In this document: one piece after another, positions 38,453 through 48,439 of the stretch
Layout: every line of letters starts with the position of its first letter
Numbering within the stretch: the stretch's first letter is position 1
Assembly (NCBI RefSeq): GCF_014297465.1
Contig: NZ_JACORT010000004.1
Location: 327,122-391,121, forward strand
Length of the DNA stretch: 64,000 bases
Direction: 5' to 3'
Source: Ramlibacter cellulosilyticus
GTDB lineage: Bacteria > Pseudomonadota > Gammaproteobacteria > Burkholderiales > Burkholderiaceae_C
Made by a program: the position numbers and the translations under genes
The notes under the pieces: generated by a model
Told to the model about the DNA's origin: nothing
Seen by the model: only the letters and a program-made list of their open reading frames with translations
The model's database searches: none

Positions 38453-39946
38453 TCAGGCCCGCACGCGCGCCTTCAGCACCTTCTTGTCGGTCTTGTTGAC
38501 GCTCGTCTTGGGCAGCGCCTCCAGCGCCTCGATGCGCGCCGGCACCTTGTAGCGCGCGAGCCGCTCCGCGCAGAAGGCCTTCAGCGCCTCTTCGTCGAAC
38601 GCGCGTTCCGGCCGCAGCACCACGAAGGCGCGCAGGATCTCGCCGCGGTACGCATCGGGCTGGCCCACCACCGCCGCTTCCGCGACGTCGGGATGCGTGA
38701 ACAGTACTTCCTCCACCTCGCGCGGGTACACGTTGTAGCCGCCGACGATCACGAGGTCCTTCTTGCGGTCGCGGATGTACAGGTAGCCGTCGGCGTCGAA
38801 CTCGCCGATGTCGCCGGTGTAGAGCCAGCCGTCGCGCAACGCCTCCGCCGTTTCCGCTGGCAAATTCAGGTAGCCGCGCATCAGCTGCGGGCCGCGGGCA
38901 CGGATCTCCCCGCGTTCGCCGGCCGGCAGCACGCGCGTGCCCTCTTCCAGGTCCACGACCTGCAACTCGGTGTCCGCCACCGCGACGCCCACCGAGCCCA
39001 CTTTCACCGGACCGCGGGCCGGGTTGAAGCTCAGCACCGGCCCGGCTTCCGTCTGGCCGTAGCCTTCGTAGATGGGCGCGCCGGTGGCCGACTGCCACCG
39101 TTCCAGCGTTTCCCGCGACAACGCCGCCGAACCGGAGTAGCACGTGTGCACGCGCGACCAGTCCGTGTGCGCGAAGGCCGCGTGCTGCATCAGCCCGGTG
39201 AAGATCGTCGGGCTGCCGGGGAAGATCGTGATGCGCTCGCGCACGATGGCTTCCAGCAGGCGTTCCGGGTGGTAGCCGGGCTGCACCACCAGCGTGCTGC
39301 CCGAATGGCCGCACAGGAAGAGGCCCATCGCCATGGCATAGGAATGGAACAGCGGCATCACGCACAGCACGCGCTCGCCGCCGGGCGCGACGGGCAGCAG
39401 GCTGTCGCGCTGCGCGACGTTGGTGGCGAGGGCACGGTGCGTGAGGATCACGCCCTTGGGGAAGCCGGACGATCCCCCGGTGTACTGCAGCAGGCCTTCG
39501 CCGTCCGGATCGGGAAGCAGCAGGGCTTCGTCATCCTGGGCGAGCCAGGCCGGGAAGCGGGCCGCGAGTTCCGAAGCACGCAGCAGCGTGCAGTCGCCCA
39601 GTACCGGCTGCACGCGTTCGACGAGCGCGTCGTCGACCACGAGCAGGCGCGGTGCAGCGTCGCGCAGCATGTACTCCAGCTCGCGCGCGGTGTAGAGCGG
39701 GTTCAGCGGGACGAGCTGTGCGCCTGCCGCCGCAGCGGCATAGGGGGTCGCACACGCAAGCAGCGAGTTGGGCAACAGCGTCGCGATGCGTCCGCCGCCG
39801 GAGCCCAGATACCGCGCCAGCCCGACGACGATGCGGCGCAAGTCCGCGTAGGTCCACGTGGTGTCACCGAACACCACCGCCGCATGCCGCGGGAACTCCC
39901 CCGCGGTCGCCTCCAGCATCGCCACGATGCTGGCGTGCGCCCTCAT
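38453..39946 (-). CDS. AMP-forming acyl/aryl-CoA ligase (candidate 2-aminobenzoate-CoA ligase)
   Basis: The 497-residue ANL ligase starts at ATG 39946. The P-loop is YTGGSSGFPKG (FadD-like variant) and the A5 motif is GYGQTEAG. The C-terminal lysine region is KTSVNKTDKK. It closes the operon headed by the anthraniloyl-CoA monooxygenase, so 2-aminobenzoate (anthranilate) is the natural candidate substrate. This would feed free anthranilate into the same pathway. Its start overlaps the thiolase stop by 4 bp. Confidence 0.85.
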   Translation of the reverse strand: MRAHASIVAMLEATAGEFPRHAAVVFGDTTWTYADLRRIVVGLARYLGSGGGRIATLLPNSLLACATPYAAAAAGAQLVPLNPLYTARELEYMLRDAAPRLLVVDDALVERVQPVLGDCTLLRASELAARFPAWLAQDDEALLLPDPDGEGLLQYTGGSSGFPKGVILTHRALATNVAQRDSLLPVAPGGERVLCVMPLFHSYAMAMGLFLCGHSGSTLVVQPGYHPERLLEAIVRERITIFPGSPTIFTGLMQHAAFAHTDWSRVHTCYSGSAALSRETLERWQSATGAPIYEGYGQTEAGPVLSFNPARGPVKVGSVGVAVADTELQVVDLEEGTRVLPAGERGEIRARGPQLMRGYLNLPAETAEALRDGWLYTGDIGEFDADGYLYIRDRKKDLVIVGGYNVYPREVEEVLFTHPDVAEAAVVGQPDAYRGEILRAFVVLRPERAFDEEALKAFCAERLARYKVPARIEALEALPKTSVNKTDKKVLKARVRA

Positions 39947-41148
39947 CGCGCGCCGTCCACCTTCACGACGACGCTCATCGCCGTGTCGCCGGCGGCGCAG
40001 CCGGTGAAGAGGCCGATGCCGCCGCCGTCCTGCACCATCTCCTCGACCAGCTCGATCACGCTGCGCAGGCCGGTCGGGCCTTGCGGGTGACCCCACACCA
40101 GCGAGCAACCGTACCGGTTGATGCGGTCGAGGGCGAAGCCCATCTCGCGCGACAGCACGATGTCGTTCACGACGAAGGGGTTGTGCGTCTTGACGTGCGT
40201 GACCTGCCTCGCGTCCACGCCCGCCTGCTGCAGCGCGGCGCGTGCGGCGGGCACGGGCGCGAGAGGCATGTGCGCCTTCTCCACGCGCGCCTGCCCGAAG
40301 GCGAGCAGCTCGATGGAAATCTCCGGCCGCATCGACAGCGCCTTCGCCTGCTCGCGCGAGCCAACGAACATCGCCGCGTGGCCGTCGGCGGGATGGGTCT
40401 GGCCGCCGTAGGTGATCGTGCCGCCGGGCAGCACCGGCTCCAGCTTCGCGAGGCCTTCGCGCGTCGTCGCGTGCACGCCCTCGTCGCCGGCAAGCAGCGC
40501 GACGGTCTTGCGCAGACGCGCATCCGGTACCTCGAACGGCAACCGCATGTAGCGGCGCTGGAAGGCGTGGTCGTCGGCCAGCGCATCCCGGTACTGCGCG
40601 TAGCGCAGCAGCGTGACTTCGTTCTGCTCGGAGGTGCTGATCCCGTGCTTCTTCGCCGCGTTCTCGCCGGTCTGCACCATCGCCACTTTCGCGAAGGGGT
40701 CCTCGCGGAAGTTGTCCAGCACCCAGTTCTCGCTGCGGCCGCTGCCGCCCGGGCCTTGCGGGTCGGGGTAGTACAGCTGCGGGCCGTTGCTCACGCGGTC
40801 GGCGGTGAGGACGAAAGCGCAGGATGCACGCCCTGCATTCACTTCATCGGCCGCCATCGCGAGGCAGCGAACCGACGTCGCGCAGGCCTGGGCCACCGAC
40901 GGACCGCCCACGCCTTCGAAGCCGATGAGGCCCATGGCCCAGGGCAGGCCGTAGAAGGAGCCTTGCTGCGGGACGGTGAGGCCGAGGATGCCGTAGTCGA
41001 TCGGTGCCTGCCGGAGCCCGCGCGCCGCGATTTCGCGGCGGCTGTTCCAGGCGGCGAATTCGAGGCTGTGCAGGTGCGCCAGGGAGCCCTGCCAGCGGGC
41101 GAAGGGGGTCGACCAGTACTGGCCGTAGGGGATGAATGCGGAAGACAT
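39943..41148 (-). CDS. Thiolase with intact active site
   Basis: The 401-residue thiolase-family protein keeps the catalytic residues: the acyl-accepting Cys in QACATS, His in HNPFVVND, His in GHPQGPTG and the C-terminal Cys in FTGCAAGD. It should thiolytically cleave a beta-ketoacyl-CoA. This contrasts with the Cys-less paralogue at 24151. It acts in the beta-oxidation part of the anthraniloyl-CoA route. It is separated from gcdH by a 59-bp gap with a palindromic repeat. Confidence 0.87.
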   Translation of the reverse strand: MSSAFIPYGQYWSTPFARWQGSLAHLHSLEFAAWNSRREIAARGLRQAPIDYGILGLTVPQQGSFYGLPWAMGLIGFEGVGGPSVAQACATSVRCLAMAADEVNAGRASCAFVLTADRVSNGPQLYYPDPQGPGGSGRSENWVLDNFREDPFAKVAMVQTGENAAKKHGISTSEQNEVTLLRYAQYRDALADDHAFQRRYMRLPFEVPDARLRKTVALLAGDEGVHATTREGLAKLEPVLPGGTITYGGQTHPADGHAAMFVGSREQAKALSMRPEISIELLAFGQARVEKAHMPLAPVPAARAALQQAGVDARQVTHVKTHNPFVVNDIVLSREMGFALDRINRYGCSLVWGHPQGPTGLRSVIELVEEMVQDGGGIGLFTGCAAGDTAMSVVVKVDGAR

Positions 41149-41161
41149 GGTGTCGTGCGTG

Positions 41162-41200
41162 CCCCCACCCCGGCCCTCCCCCGGAGGGGGAGGGAGAGGG
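41162..41200. repeat. CCCTCCCCC palindromic intergenic repeat, copy 2
   Basis: The arms CCCTCCCCC (41174-41182) and GGGGGAGGG (41186-41194) form a hairpin within the gcdH-thiolase gap. It belongs to the same family as the repeat at 3277-3310. The hairpin may slow or partly end transcription inside the operon. Confidence 0.7.
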
Positions 41201-41207
41201 AACAAGG

Positions 41208-42389
41208 TCAGAAGGCGGCGATGCCGGTCTGGGCGCGGCCCAGGATCAGCGCGTGGATGTCGTGCGTGCCTTCGTAGGTGTTCACGACTTCCAGGTTCAC
41301 CAGGTGGCGCGCGACGCCGAACTCGTCGCTGATGCCGTTGCCGCCCATCATGTCGCGGGCGAGGCGCGCGATGTCCAGCGCCTTGCCGCAGGAGTTGCGC
41401 TTCATGATCGAGGTGATCTCCACCGAAGCCGTGCCCTCGTCCTTCATGCGGCCCAGGCGCAGGCAGCCCTGCAGGCCCAGCGTGATCTCGGTCTGCATGT
41501 CGGCCAGCTTCTTCTGCACCAGCTGGTTGGCGGCGAGCGGCTTGCCGAACTGCTTGCGGTCCACGACGTACTGGCGCGCGCGGTGCCAGCAGTCTTCCGC
41601 GGCACCCAGGGCGCCCCACGCGATGCCGTAGCGGGCGGAGTTCAGGCAGGTGAACGGACCCTTCAGGCCGCGCACCTCGGGGAAGGCGTTCTCCTCGGGG
41701 CAGAACACTTCGTCCATCACGATCTCGCCGGTGATGGAGGCGCGCAGGCCCACCTTGCCGCTGATCTTCGGCGCGCTGAGGCCTTTCCAGCCCTTCTCCA
41801 GCACGAAGCCGCGGATCGAACCGGCGTCGTCCTTGGCCCAGACCACGAACACGTCGGCGATCGGCGAGTTGGTGATCCACATCTTGGAGCCGGTGAGCTT
41901 GTAGCCGCCGTCGACCTTGCGGGCGCGGGTGATCATGCTCGCCGGATCGGAGCCGTGGTTCGGCTCGGTCAGGCCGAAGCAGCCGATCCACTCGCCGGTG
42001 GCCAGCTTGGGCAGGTACTTCTGCTTGGTCTGCTCGTTGGCGAACTCGTTGATCGGCACCATCACCAGCGAGGACTGGACCGACATCATCGAGCGGTAGC
42101 CGGAGTCGACGCGCTCGACTTCGCGCGCGACCAGGCCGTAGCAGACGTAGTTGAGGCCGGCGCCGCCGTACTGCTCGGGGATCGTGGCGCCGAGCAGGCC
42201 CAGCGAGCCCATCTCGCGGAAGATGGCCGGGTCCGTGCTCTCGTGACGGAAGGCTTCCAGCACGCGCGTGGCCAGCTTGTCCTGGCAATACGCGCGGGCG
42301 GCGTCGCGCACGGCGCGCTCGTCTTCGGTGATCTGCTGGTCCAGCAGGAGGGGGTCGTCCCAGTGGAACGAGGCTTTGGCAGCGGCCAT
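41208..42389 (-). CDS. gcdH: Glutaryl-CoA dehydrogenase
   Basis: The 393-residue acyl-CoA dehydrogenase ends [19 protein letters not shown], the GcdH signature holding the catalytic Glu. Other typical stretches are [12 protein letters not shown] and [11 protein letters not shown]. GcdH oxidises and decarboxylates glutaryl-CoA to crotonyl-CoA using ETF. In the AbmA-type operon it suggests that the reduced, opened ring leaves as glutaryl-CoA. It could alternatively serve lysine or other catabolism. Confidence 0.93.
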   Translation of the reverse strand: MAAAKASFHWDDPLLLDQQITEDERAVRDAARAYCQDKLATRVLEAFRHESTDPAIFREMGSLGLLGATIPEQYGGAGLNYVCYGLVAREVERVDSGYRSMMSVQSSLVMVPINEFANEQTKQKYLPKLATGEWIGCFGLTEPNHGSDPASMITRARKVDGGYKLTGSKMWITNSPIADVFVVWAKDDAGSIRGFVLEKGWKGLSAPKISGKVGLRASITGEIVMDEVFCPEENAFPEVRGLKGPFTCLNSARYGIAWGALGAAEDCWHRARQYVVDRKQFGKPLAANQLVQKKLADMQTEITLGLQGCLRLGRMKDEGTASVEITSIMKRNSCGKALDIARLARDMMGGNGISDEFGVARHLVNLEVVNTYEGTHDIHALILGRAQTGIAAF

Positions 42390-42414
42390 GGCAACTCCAG
42401 GAGTTCTGTCTAGG

Positions 42415-42825
42415 TCAGGCGGGAAGAACCGCAGTGCATTCGATTTCGACCTTGGCGCGGTCCTCGATCAAGGCCTTCACCTCCACCGCCGTCATCGCGA
42501 TGGTGTAGCTGCCGATGATCTCGCGGAACGCCTGCCCGACCTCGCGGCCGGCGGCCAGGTATTCGCGCTTGTCGGTCACGTACCAGGTCATCCGGACGAT
42601 ATTCTCGCCCGTCCCGCCGGCGGCCTTCAGCACGTCGGCGACATTCTGCAGCGCCTGGCGCGCCTGGGCGCCGAAATCGTCGCTGTGGAAGCGCTGGTCG
42701 CCGTCCCAGCCGATCATGCCGGCGATGAACAGCTGGCGGCCCTGCGCCACCACGCCGTTGGCATAGCCCTTGGGGCGGGCCCAGCCTTCCGGCAGGACGG
42801 CCTGCGGCTTCGTGTTCTGGTTCAT
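42415..42825 (-). CDS. Rid-family (YjgF/YER057c) protein lacking the RidA arginine
   Basis: The 136-residue Rid-fold protein has [10 protein letters not shown] and the closing [13 protein letters not shown]. The RidA imine-deaminase Arg lies in the segment PARS; here the equivalent reads IAMT, so the Arg is missing. It belongs to another Rid subfamily, some of whose members are 2-aminomuconate-deaminase-like. Removal of the ring amino group from an enamine made by AbmA is an attractive role (inference). It overlaps the acyl-CoA dehydrogenase stop by 4 bp. Confidence 0.85.
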   Translation of the reverse strand: MNQNTKPQAVLPEGWARPKGYANGVVAQGRQLFIAGMIGWDGDQRFHSDDFGAQARQALQNVADVLKAAGGTGENIVRMTWYVTDKREYLAAGREVGQAFREIIGSYTIAMTAVEVKALIEDRAKVEIECTAVLPA

Positions 42826-43982
42826 TCCTTCAACTCCTTGAGCAGTTCGCGCGCGATGATCAGCTGCTGCACCTCGGTGGCACCCTCGTAGATGCGCAGG
42901 CTGCGGATTTCCCGGTAAAGCTGTTCGACGGTCTCGCCGCTCTTGACGCCCAGGCCGCCGAACATCTGCACGGCGGCGTCGATCACCTGCTGCGCGCCTT
43001 CGGTGGCGGCCATCTTGGCCATCGCGGCTTCCTTGGTGACGGTGGCGCCTTCGTCGCGCATCCAGGCGGCGCGGTAGACCAGCAGCGCGGCGCTGTCGAT
43101 GGTGGTCGCCATCTGCGCGAGCTTGGCCTGCGTGAGCTGGAAGTCGGCCAGCGTGCCGTTGAACATCTTGCGGCTGGTGGCGCGCTGCAGCGCTTCGTCC
43201 AGCGCCCGGCGGGCGAAGCCCAGGGCCGCCGCGGCGACGGAGGTGCGGAACACGTCCAGCGTGCGCATCGCCACCTTGAAGCCTTCGCCGGCGGCGCCGA
43301 TGCGGTTCGAAAGCGGGACGCGGCAGTTGGTGAACTTCAGCCGTGCCAGCGGGTGCGGCGCGATGACTTCGATGCGCTCGGCGATCTCGAAGCCGGGCGT
43401 TCCCGCCTCGACGATGAAGGCGGAGATGCCGCGCGCGCCGGGCGCTTCGCCCGTGCGGCAGAAGACGACGTAGAAGTCCGCGATGCCACCGTTGGAGATC
43501 CAGGTCTTCTCGCCGTCCAGGATGGCGTGATCGCCTTCGACGCGTGCTGCGCACTGCATGCCCGCGACGTCCGACCCCGCGTCGGGCTCGGACAGCGCGA
43601 AGGCGGCGATCGCCTCGCCACGCGCCACGCGCGGCAGCCACTTTTCCTTCTGTTCGTTCGTGCCCTGCAGGCTGATCGCGCCGGAGCCCAGCCCCTGCAT
43701 CGCGAAGGCGAAATCGGCCAGGCCGTTGTGGTACGCCAGGGTCTCGCGGATCAGGCAGATCGCCCGCGTGTCGATGGTCTCCTGCTCGCCCCAGGCGCCG
43801 CCGATCGCGTTGCGCAGCCAGCCGGCGCCGCCCAGCGTGCGCACGAGCGTGCGGCAGGCGGCGTCGACATCGGGGCCGTGGATGTGGGCGACGTGTTCGC
43901 GCGCCCAGGTGTCCAGCTCGGAAGCCAGGATGCCGTGCCGCTCCTCGAGGAAGGGCCAGTCCAGGTGCTGCAGCTCGCGCAT
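42822..43982 (-). CDS. Acyl-CoA dehydrogenase
   Basis: The 386-residue flavoprotein has the [16 protein letters not shown] flavin-binding region and the C-terminal [22 protein letters not shown], with a catalytic-type Glu. It removes two hydrogens from an acyl-CoA and passes them to ETF. In this operon a cyclohexene- or cyclohexane-carboxyl-CoA derivative after AbmA is a likely substrate. It starts 1 bp from the hydratase stop. Confidence 0.88.
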   Translation of the reverse strand: MRELQHLDWPFLEERHGILASELDTWAREHVAHIHGPDVDAACRTLVRTLGGAGWLRNAIGGAWGEQETIDTRAICLIRETLAYHNGLADFAFAMQGLGSGAISLQGTNEQKEKWLPRVARGEAIAAFALSEPDAGSDVAGMQCAARVEGDHAILDGEKTWISNGGIADFYVVFCRTGEAPGARGISAFIVEAGTPGFEIAERIEVIAPHPLARLKFTNCRVPLSNRIGAAGEGFKVAMRTLDVFRTSVAAAALGFARRALDEALQRATSRKMFNGTLADFQLTQAKLAQMATTIDSAALLVYRAAWMRDEGATVTKEAAMAKMAATEGAQQVIDAAVQMFGGLGVKSGETVEQLYREIRSLRIYEGATEVQQLIIARELLKELKE

Positions 43983-43983
43983 C

Positions 43984-44844
43984 TCAGTCTCCCTGGAAGC
44001 GAGGCTTCTGCTTCGCGACGAAAGCTTCGTACGCCCGCGTGAAGTCCTGCGTCAGCATGCAGATCGCCTGGGCCTGCGCCTCGGACTCGATCGCCTGCTC
44101 GATGGTCATGGCCCATTCCTGGTGCAGCATCGTCTTGGTGATGCCGTTGGCGAAGGTGGGGCCTTCCACCAGCTGGCGCGCCAGCGACTGCGCGTCTTCC
44201 AGCAGCGCCTCCGGCGTGCACAGGCGGTTGAAGAAGCCCCAGCGCTCGCCCTCTTCGCCACCCAGCGCACGGCCGGTGTACAGCAGCTCGCTGGCGCGGC
44301 CCTGGCCGATGATGCGCGGAAGCATGGCGCAGGCGCCCATGTCGCAGCCGGCGAGGCCCACGCGGTTGAACAGGAAGGCGGTCTTGCTGCGGGCGGTGCC
44401 GTAGCGGATGTCCGAAGCCATGGCGACGATCGCGCCGGCGCCGGCGCAGACGCCGTCGATGGCGGCCACGATGGGCTGCGGGCAGGCGCGCATGGTCTTC
44501 ACCAGGTCGCCCGTCATGCGGGTGAACATCAGGAGTTCCGGCGCCTTCAGCTTCACCAGCGGGCCGATGATCTCGTGGACGTCGCCGCCCGAGCAGAAGT
44601 TGCCGCCCGCGCCGGTGACCACCACCGCGTGCACGTCGGTCGCGTATTTCAGCTGCCCGAACAGGTCCCGCAGTTCCGCGTAGGAGTCGAAGGTGAGCGG
44701 ATTCTTGCGCTCGGGACGGTTCAGCGTCACGGTGGCGACGCCCTCCTTCACCTCCCAGAGGAAGTGCTCGGCGCGGTAGCCGGCGAGCTGCCGGCGGTTG
44801 CCGGCGACGAGCGCCGGGTCGACACGTTCAGTTGAATCGCTCAA
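43984..44844 (-). CDS. Enoyl-CoA hydratase/isomerase family protein
   Basis: The crotonase-fold protein has 286 residues from a TTG start at 44844 ([12 protein letters not shown]). No ATG fits, and the start overlaps the abmA stop by 17 bp. The oxyanion-hole segments [12 protein letters not shown] and DGVCAGAGA are present. The usual first catalytic Glu (PE) is replaced by NR, while an Asp in CDMGAC sits at the second position. It may hydrate or open a ring-derived CoA ester. The unusual start and coupling to abmA suggest tight co-expression. Confidence 0.83.
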   Translation of the reverse strand: MSDSTERVDPALVAGNRRQLAGYRAEHFLWEVKEGVATVTLNRPERKNPLTFDSYAELRDLFGQLKYATDVHAVVVTGAGGNFCSGGDVHEIIGPLVKLKAPELLMFTRMTGDLVKTMRACPQPIVAAIDGVCAGAGAIVAMASDIRYGTARSKTAFLFNRVGLAGCDMGACAMLPRIIGQGRASELLYTGRALGGEEGERWGFFNRLCTPEALLEDAQSLARQLVEGPTFANGITKTMLHQEWAMTIEQAIESEAQAQAICMLTQDFTRAYEAFVAKQKPRFQGD

Positions 44845-47167
44845 TCTTCGTCTCCTGTTGTTGTGCCATCGCGCGCTCACGCTCGAGGTTGCGCTCCAGC
44901 TGCTGCTTGCCGGACAGGTACTGCTTGGGCCAGCCCACGTCGTGGTAGCCGATCTTCGCCGCTTCCAGCAGCGCCCAGGCCGGGTTGGCCAGGTGCGGCC
45001 GTGCGACGGCGCAGAGGTCGGCGCGCCCCGCCGCGATGATGCTGTTGACGTGGTCCGCTTCGGAGATCGCCCCCACCGCCATGGTGGCAATGCCGGCCTC
45101 GTTGCGCACGCGGTCGGCGAACGGCGTCTGGTACATCCGGCCGTAGACCGGCTTCTGCTTCTTGCTCACCTGGCCGGAGGAGCAGTCGATCAGGTCGGCG
45201 CCCGCTTGCTTGAAGGCGCGCGCGATCGCCACCGCGTCGTCCGGGGTGATGCCGCCGTCCACCCAGTCGTGCGCGGAAATGCGCACCGACATCGGCTTGT
45301 CGGCCGGCCACGCGGCACGCATGGCGCGGAAGACTTCCAGCGGGTAGCGCAGGCGGTTCTCGAGCGAGCCGCCGTATTCGTCCGTGCGCTGGTTCGTCAG
45401 CGGCGAGATGAAGGCGGACAGCAGGTAGCCGTGGGCGCAGTGCAGCTCCAGCCAGTCGAAGCCGGCTTCGGCGGCGTAGCGCGTGGAGCGGACGAAGTCT
45501 TCCTTCACGCGGTCCATGTCGGCGCGCGTCATGGGCTTCGCCCAGTCGCTCACGCCGTCGAGGTATTGCTGGGGCGACGCCGACAGCAGCGGCCAGTTGC
45601 CGGAAGGCAGCGGCAGGTCTTCCCCGCCTTCCCACGGCACGCGCGTGGAGCCCTTGGGGCCGGCGTGGCCGAGCTGCATGGCGATCTTCGCGTCGGAGTT
45701 GCCGTGCACGAAGTCGACGATGCGCTTCCAGCCGGCGCGTTGCTGCTCGTTCCAGAGGCCGGGGCAGCCGGGGGTGATGCGGGCATCCGGGCTGGGACAG
45801 GTCATCTCCGCGACGACCATGCCCGCGCCGCCCATGGCGCGCGCGCCAAGGTGGACCAGGTGGTAGTCGGCCGGCATGCCGTCGGCGCAGGAGTACTGCG
45901 CCATGGGCGAGACCACCACGCGGTTCTTGAGCGTCACGCCGCGCAGCTGGAAGGGCGTGAACATGGGCGGGATCGGCTGCTGCACCGCCGTGCGGTGCAC
46001 GCCGGCGCGCTCCGCGATCCAGTCCTCGTACTGCTCCACGTAGCCCTTGTCGCGCAGGCGCAGGTTCTCGTGGCTGATGCGCTGGCTGCGCGTGAGCAGC
46101 GAATAGGCGAACTGTTCCGGCGGCAGGTTGACGTAGCGGTCGACGTTCTCGAACCACTCGGTGGAGTTGCGCGCGGCGTTCTGGATCTTCAGCACCTCGA
46201 TGCTGCGGACGTCCTCGTATTCCTGCAGTGCCTGCCTGAGGTCACCCGGATTGCGGCCGATGCAGCGCGCCAGCTCGATGGAGTCCTCCAGCGCCAGCTT
46301 GGTGCCGGAGCCGACGGAGAAGTGCGCCGTGTGCGCGGCGTCGCCCATCAGCACCACCGGCGCGCGGCCGTTGTCGTGCACCCAGGTCTTGCAGACGACG
46401 CGCGGGAACTTGATCCACTGCGCCGAGCCGCGCAGGTGCGACGCGTTGGACATCAGGCGGTTCCCGTCCAGGTGCTTCGCGAACAGCTTCTCGCAGAAGG
46501 CGATGGACTCCTCCTTCTCCATCTTGTCGATGCCGGCCTTCAGCCAGACCTCCTCCGGCGTCTCGACGATGAAGGTGGAGGTGTCGCCGTCGAACTGGTA
46601 GGCGTGCGCCTGGAACCAGCCGAAAGGCGTCTCCTCGAACGCGAAGGTGAAGGCGTCGAACTTCTTGTGCGTGCCCAGCCAGACGAAGCGGCACTTGCGC
46701 ACGTCGATGTCCGGCTGGTAGCTGGCGGCGTACTTGGTGCGGATGCGGCTGTTCAGGCCGTCGCTGGCGATGATGAGGTCCGCGTCGGGATAGTCCTGGT
46801 CGCCCTGCACGTCGGTCTCGAACACCAGCTCCACGCCGAGTTCCTCGCAGCGGCGCTGCAGGATGTTGAGGAGGCGCTTGCGGCCGATGCCGATGAAGCC
46901 GTGGCCGCCCGAGACGAACTTCTCGCCGCGGATGTTGACCTCGATGTCGTCCCAGTGGTTGAAGGCCCCGAGGATCTCGGCCGCCGACTCGGGATCGGCC
47001 ACCTGCAGGTTGCCCAGGGTCTGGTCCGAGAACACCACGCCCCAGCCGAAGGTGTCGTAGGGCTTGTTGCGCTCGACGACGCGGATCCGGTGCGACGGGT
47101 CCTGCTTCTTCATCAGGAGGGCGAAGTACAGGCCCGCGGGGCCGCCGCCGATGCACACGATGTTCAT
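44828..47167 (-). CDS. abmA: Anthraniloyl-CoA (2-aminobenzoyl-CoA) monooxygenase/reductase, AbmA-like
   Basis: The 779-residue protein fuses two enzymes. Residues 1 to about 380 are a PHBH-type FAD monooxygenase ([15 protein letters not shown] at the start, [14 protein letters not shown] for FAD). Residues about 395-765 are an old-yellow-enzyme FMN domain ([13 protein letters not shown]). This architecture is specific to 2-aminobenzoyl-CoA monooxygenase/reductase of Azoarcus evansii and the related salicyloyl-CoA 5-hydroxylases. It hydroxylates and reduces the CoA-bound ring to 2-amino-5-oxocyclohex-1-enecarboxyl-CoA. The neighbouring ligase, Rid and beta-oxidation genes favour the anthranilate version. 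Confidence 0.88.
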   Translation of the reverse strand: MNIVCIGGGPAGLYFALLMKKQDPSHRIRVVERNKPYDTFGWGVVFSDQTLGNLQVADPESAAEILGAFNHWDDIEVNIRGEKFVSGGHGFIGIGRKRLLNILQRRCEELGVELVFETDVQGDQDYPDADLIIASDGLNSRIRTKYAASYQPDIDVRKCRFVWLGTHKKFDAFTFAFEETPFGWFQAHAYQFDGDTSTFIVETPEEVWLKAGIDKMEKEESIAFCEKLFAKHLDGNRLMSNASHLRGSAQWIKFPRVVCKTWVHDNGRAPVVLMGDAAHTAHFSVGSGTKLALEDSIELARCIGRNPGDLRQALQEYEDVRSIEVLKIQNAARNSTEWFENVDRYVNLPPEQFAYSLLTRSQRISHENLRLRDKGYVEQYEDWIAERAGVHRTAVQQPIPPMFTPFQLRGVTLKNRVVVSPMAQYSCADGMPADYHLVHLGARAMGGAGMVVAEMTCPSPDARITPGCPGLWNEQQRAGWKRIVDFVHGNSDAKIAMQLGHAGPKGSTRVPWEGGEDLPLPSGNWPLLSASPQQYLDGVSDWAKPMTRADMDRVKEDFVRSTRYAAEAGFDWLELHCAHGYLLSAFISPLTNQRTDEYGGSLENRLRYPLEVFRAMRAAWPADKPMSVRISAHDWVDGGITPDDAVAIARAFKQAGADLIDCSSGQVSKKQKPVYGRMYQTPFADRVRNEAGIATMAVGAISEADHVNSIIAAGRADLCAVARPHLANPAWALLEAAKIGYHDVGWPKQYLSGKQQLERNLERERAMAQQQETKIERFN

Positions 47168-47190
47168 GGAGATTCTCCAGGCTTCGATAT

Positions 47191-47224
47191 TTTAAGTTTA
47201 AAGCATCTGGACGGACGGGCGCAA
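47191..47224 (-). promoter_or_regulatory. Candidate abmA promoter with TTTAA-N2-TTAAA operator
   Basis: On the minus strand, TTGCGC (47224-47219) and TAAACT (47200-47195) are 18 bp apart. The -10 region is embedded in the inverted repeat TTTAA-AC-TTAAA (47191-47202), an AT-rich island in GC-rich DNA. It lies about 25-55 bp upstream of the ATG at 47167. It differs from the ATATGAAAAGT motif of the MarR promoters, so another regulator may act here. Confidence 0.5.
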
Positions 47225-47248
47225 GTACTTCCGTGGCGGACGAAACGC

Positions 47249-47321
47249 AGGCTGGGGTTCGCGCCAGCGAAACCCGGCGTCGGGGGGAAGCGCTGGGGTT
47301 CGCTGGCGCGAAACCCAGCCT
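47249..47321. repeat. Inverted repeat at the dusA 3' end
   Basis: The arms at 47249-47275 and 47295-47321 match over 27 positions with two differences; the core is GGTTCGCGCCAGCGAAACCC. The right arm ends on the dusA stop codon. The AACCCAGCCTACGG end is shared with the repeat at 34004-34108. The hairpin may end dusA transcription. Confidence 0.75.
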
Positions 47322-48312
47322 ACGGGGTCAACGCCAGCGAGTGTCCTTCGTGCGCCCGCCGCATCACCTCCCGCGCCGGTTCCCCCTTCAGCCGGTGGTC
47401 GCTCCACACCTGCCGCCAGCGCCGCGCCCCCGGCAGGCCGTTGTAGAGGCCCATCATGTGCCGGGCGATGGAATGCCAGGGCGTCCCGCGGGCGGCGTGC
47501 TCGCGCTCCATGTAGGCCACCATGGCCTCTTCCACCTCTTCCCGCCGCAGGCCGGACGCAGGCTCGCCGTAGTACAGCGCATCCCAGCGCGCCAGCCACC
47601 AAGGGTGGTGGTAGGCCTCGCGTCCCACCATGACGCCGTCCACACGGTCCAGCTCCGCGTGCACCACTGCGTCCGAGGTCACCCCGCCGTTGATGGCGAT
47701 CACCAGGTCCGGGAAATCCTGCTTCAGGCGGTGCACGAGCTCGTAGCGCAGCGGCGGGATCTCCCGGTTCTCCTTCGGCGAGAGGCCCTTCAGCCAGGCA
47801 TTGCGCGCATGGACGATGAACACGCCGCAACCCGCCTGCGCCACCGTCCCGACGAAATCGCGCACGAAGTCGTAGCTCTCGACCTTGTCGATGCCGATCC
47901 GGTGCTTGACCGTGACCGGCACGTCCACGACGTCCACCATCGCCTTGACGCAGTCGGCCACCAGCTGCGGCTCGGCCATCAGGCAGGCGCCGAACGCCCC
48001 GCGCTGCACCCGCTCGCTGGGGCACCCGCAGTTGAGGTTGATCTCGTCGTAGCCCCAGCGCTCCCCCAGGCGCGCGCTGGCCGCCAGGTCCGCCGGCTCG
48101 CTGCCCCCCAGCTGCAGGGCCACCGGGTGCTCCGTCTCGTCGAAATCGAGGTGCCGCGGCACGTCGCCATGCAGCAGCGCGCCCGTGGTCACCATTTCGG
48201 TGTACAGGCGCGTGTGGCGGCTCATCAGCCGGTGGAAATAGCGGCAGTGGCGGTCGGTCCAGTCCATCATCGGGGCGACGGACATGCGCCAGCGGCTAGG
48301 TTGTTGATTCAC
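47320..48312 (-). CDS. dusA: tRNA-dihydrouridine synthase A
   Basis: The 330-residue FMN enzyme shows the DusA hallmarks: MSVAPMMDWTDRHCRYFHRL at the start, the NLNCGCPSERVQ region with the catalytic Cys, and VKHRIGID. It reduces uridine at tRNA positions 20/20a. It is a housekeeping gene and also a known insertion site: a family of tyrosine integrases targets its 5' end. Here an integrase gene starts 128 bp beyond the dusA start, and dusA itself remains intact. Confidence 0.96.
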   Translation of the reverse strand: MNQQPSRWRMSVAPMMDWTDRHCRYFHRLMSRHTRLYTEMVTTGALLHGDVPRHLDFDETEHPVALQLGGSEPADLAASARLGERWGYDEINLNCGCPSERVQRGAFGACLMAEPQLVADCVKAMVDVVDVPVTVKHRIGIDKVESYDFVRDFVGTVAQAGCGVFIVHARNAWLKGLSPKENREIPPLRYELVHRLKQDFPDLVIAINGGVTSDAVVHAELDRVDGVMVGREAYHHPWWLARWDALYYGEPASGLRREEVEEAMVAYMEREHAARGTPWHSIARHMMGLYNGLPGARRWRQVWSDHRLKGEPAREVMRRAHEGHSLALTP

Positions 48313-48352
48313 AAAGAACTTTTTCGGTACGCTGCACTACGGAAATCATGGT

Positions 48353-48437
48353 GTGCACGGCTTCGTGCACACGGGGTGCACATGGACGAGCTCAGCAGGT
48401 AATAATCGGGTCAGGATTGGACACACAGAAAGTGCAC
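48353..48437. repeat. Cluster of GTGCAC palindromes before the integrase gene
   Basis: Four copies of the palindrome GTGCAC begin at 48353, 48365, 48376 and 48432. The first three are spaced 12 and 11 bp apart (about one helical turn), with similar flanks (GTGCACGG, GTGCACACGG, GTGCACATGG). They sit between dusA and the integrase start and could be integrase arm sites or an operator for the integrase promoter. Confidence 0.6.
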
Positions 48438-48439
48438 AC

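Noticed and set aside
48353..48437. CRISPR-like or direct-repeat array
   Set aside because: The repeated unit is only six bases and palindromic, and spacing is not regular beyond three copies; there are no cas genes.
47168..48439. tRNA gene as the island attachment site
   Set aside because: No tRNA-like cloverleaf is visible near the integrase; the neighbouring target is dusA.
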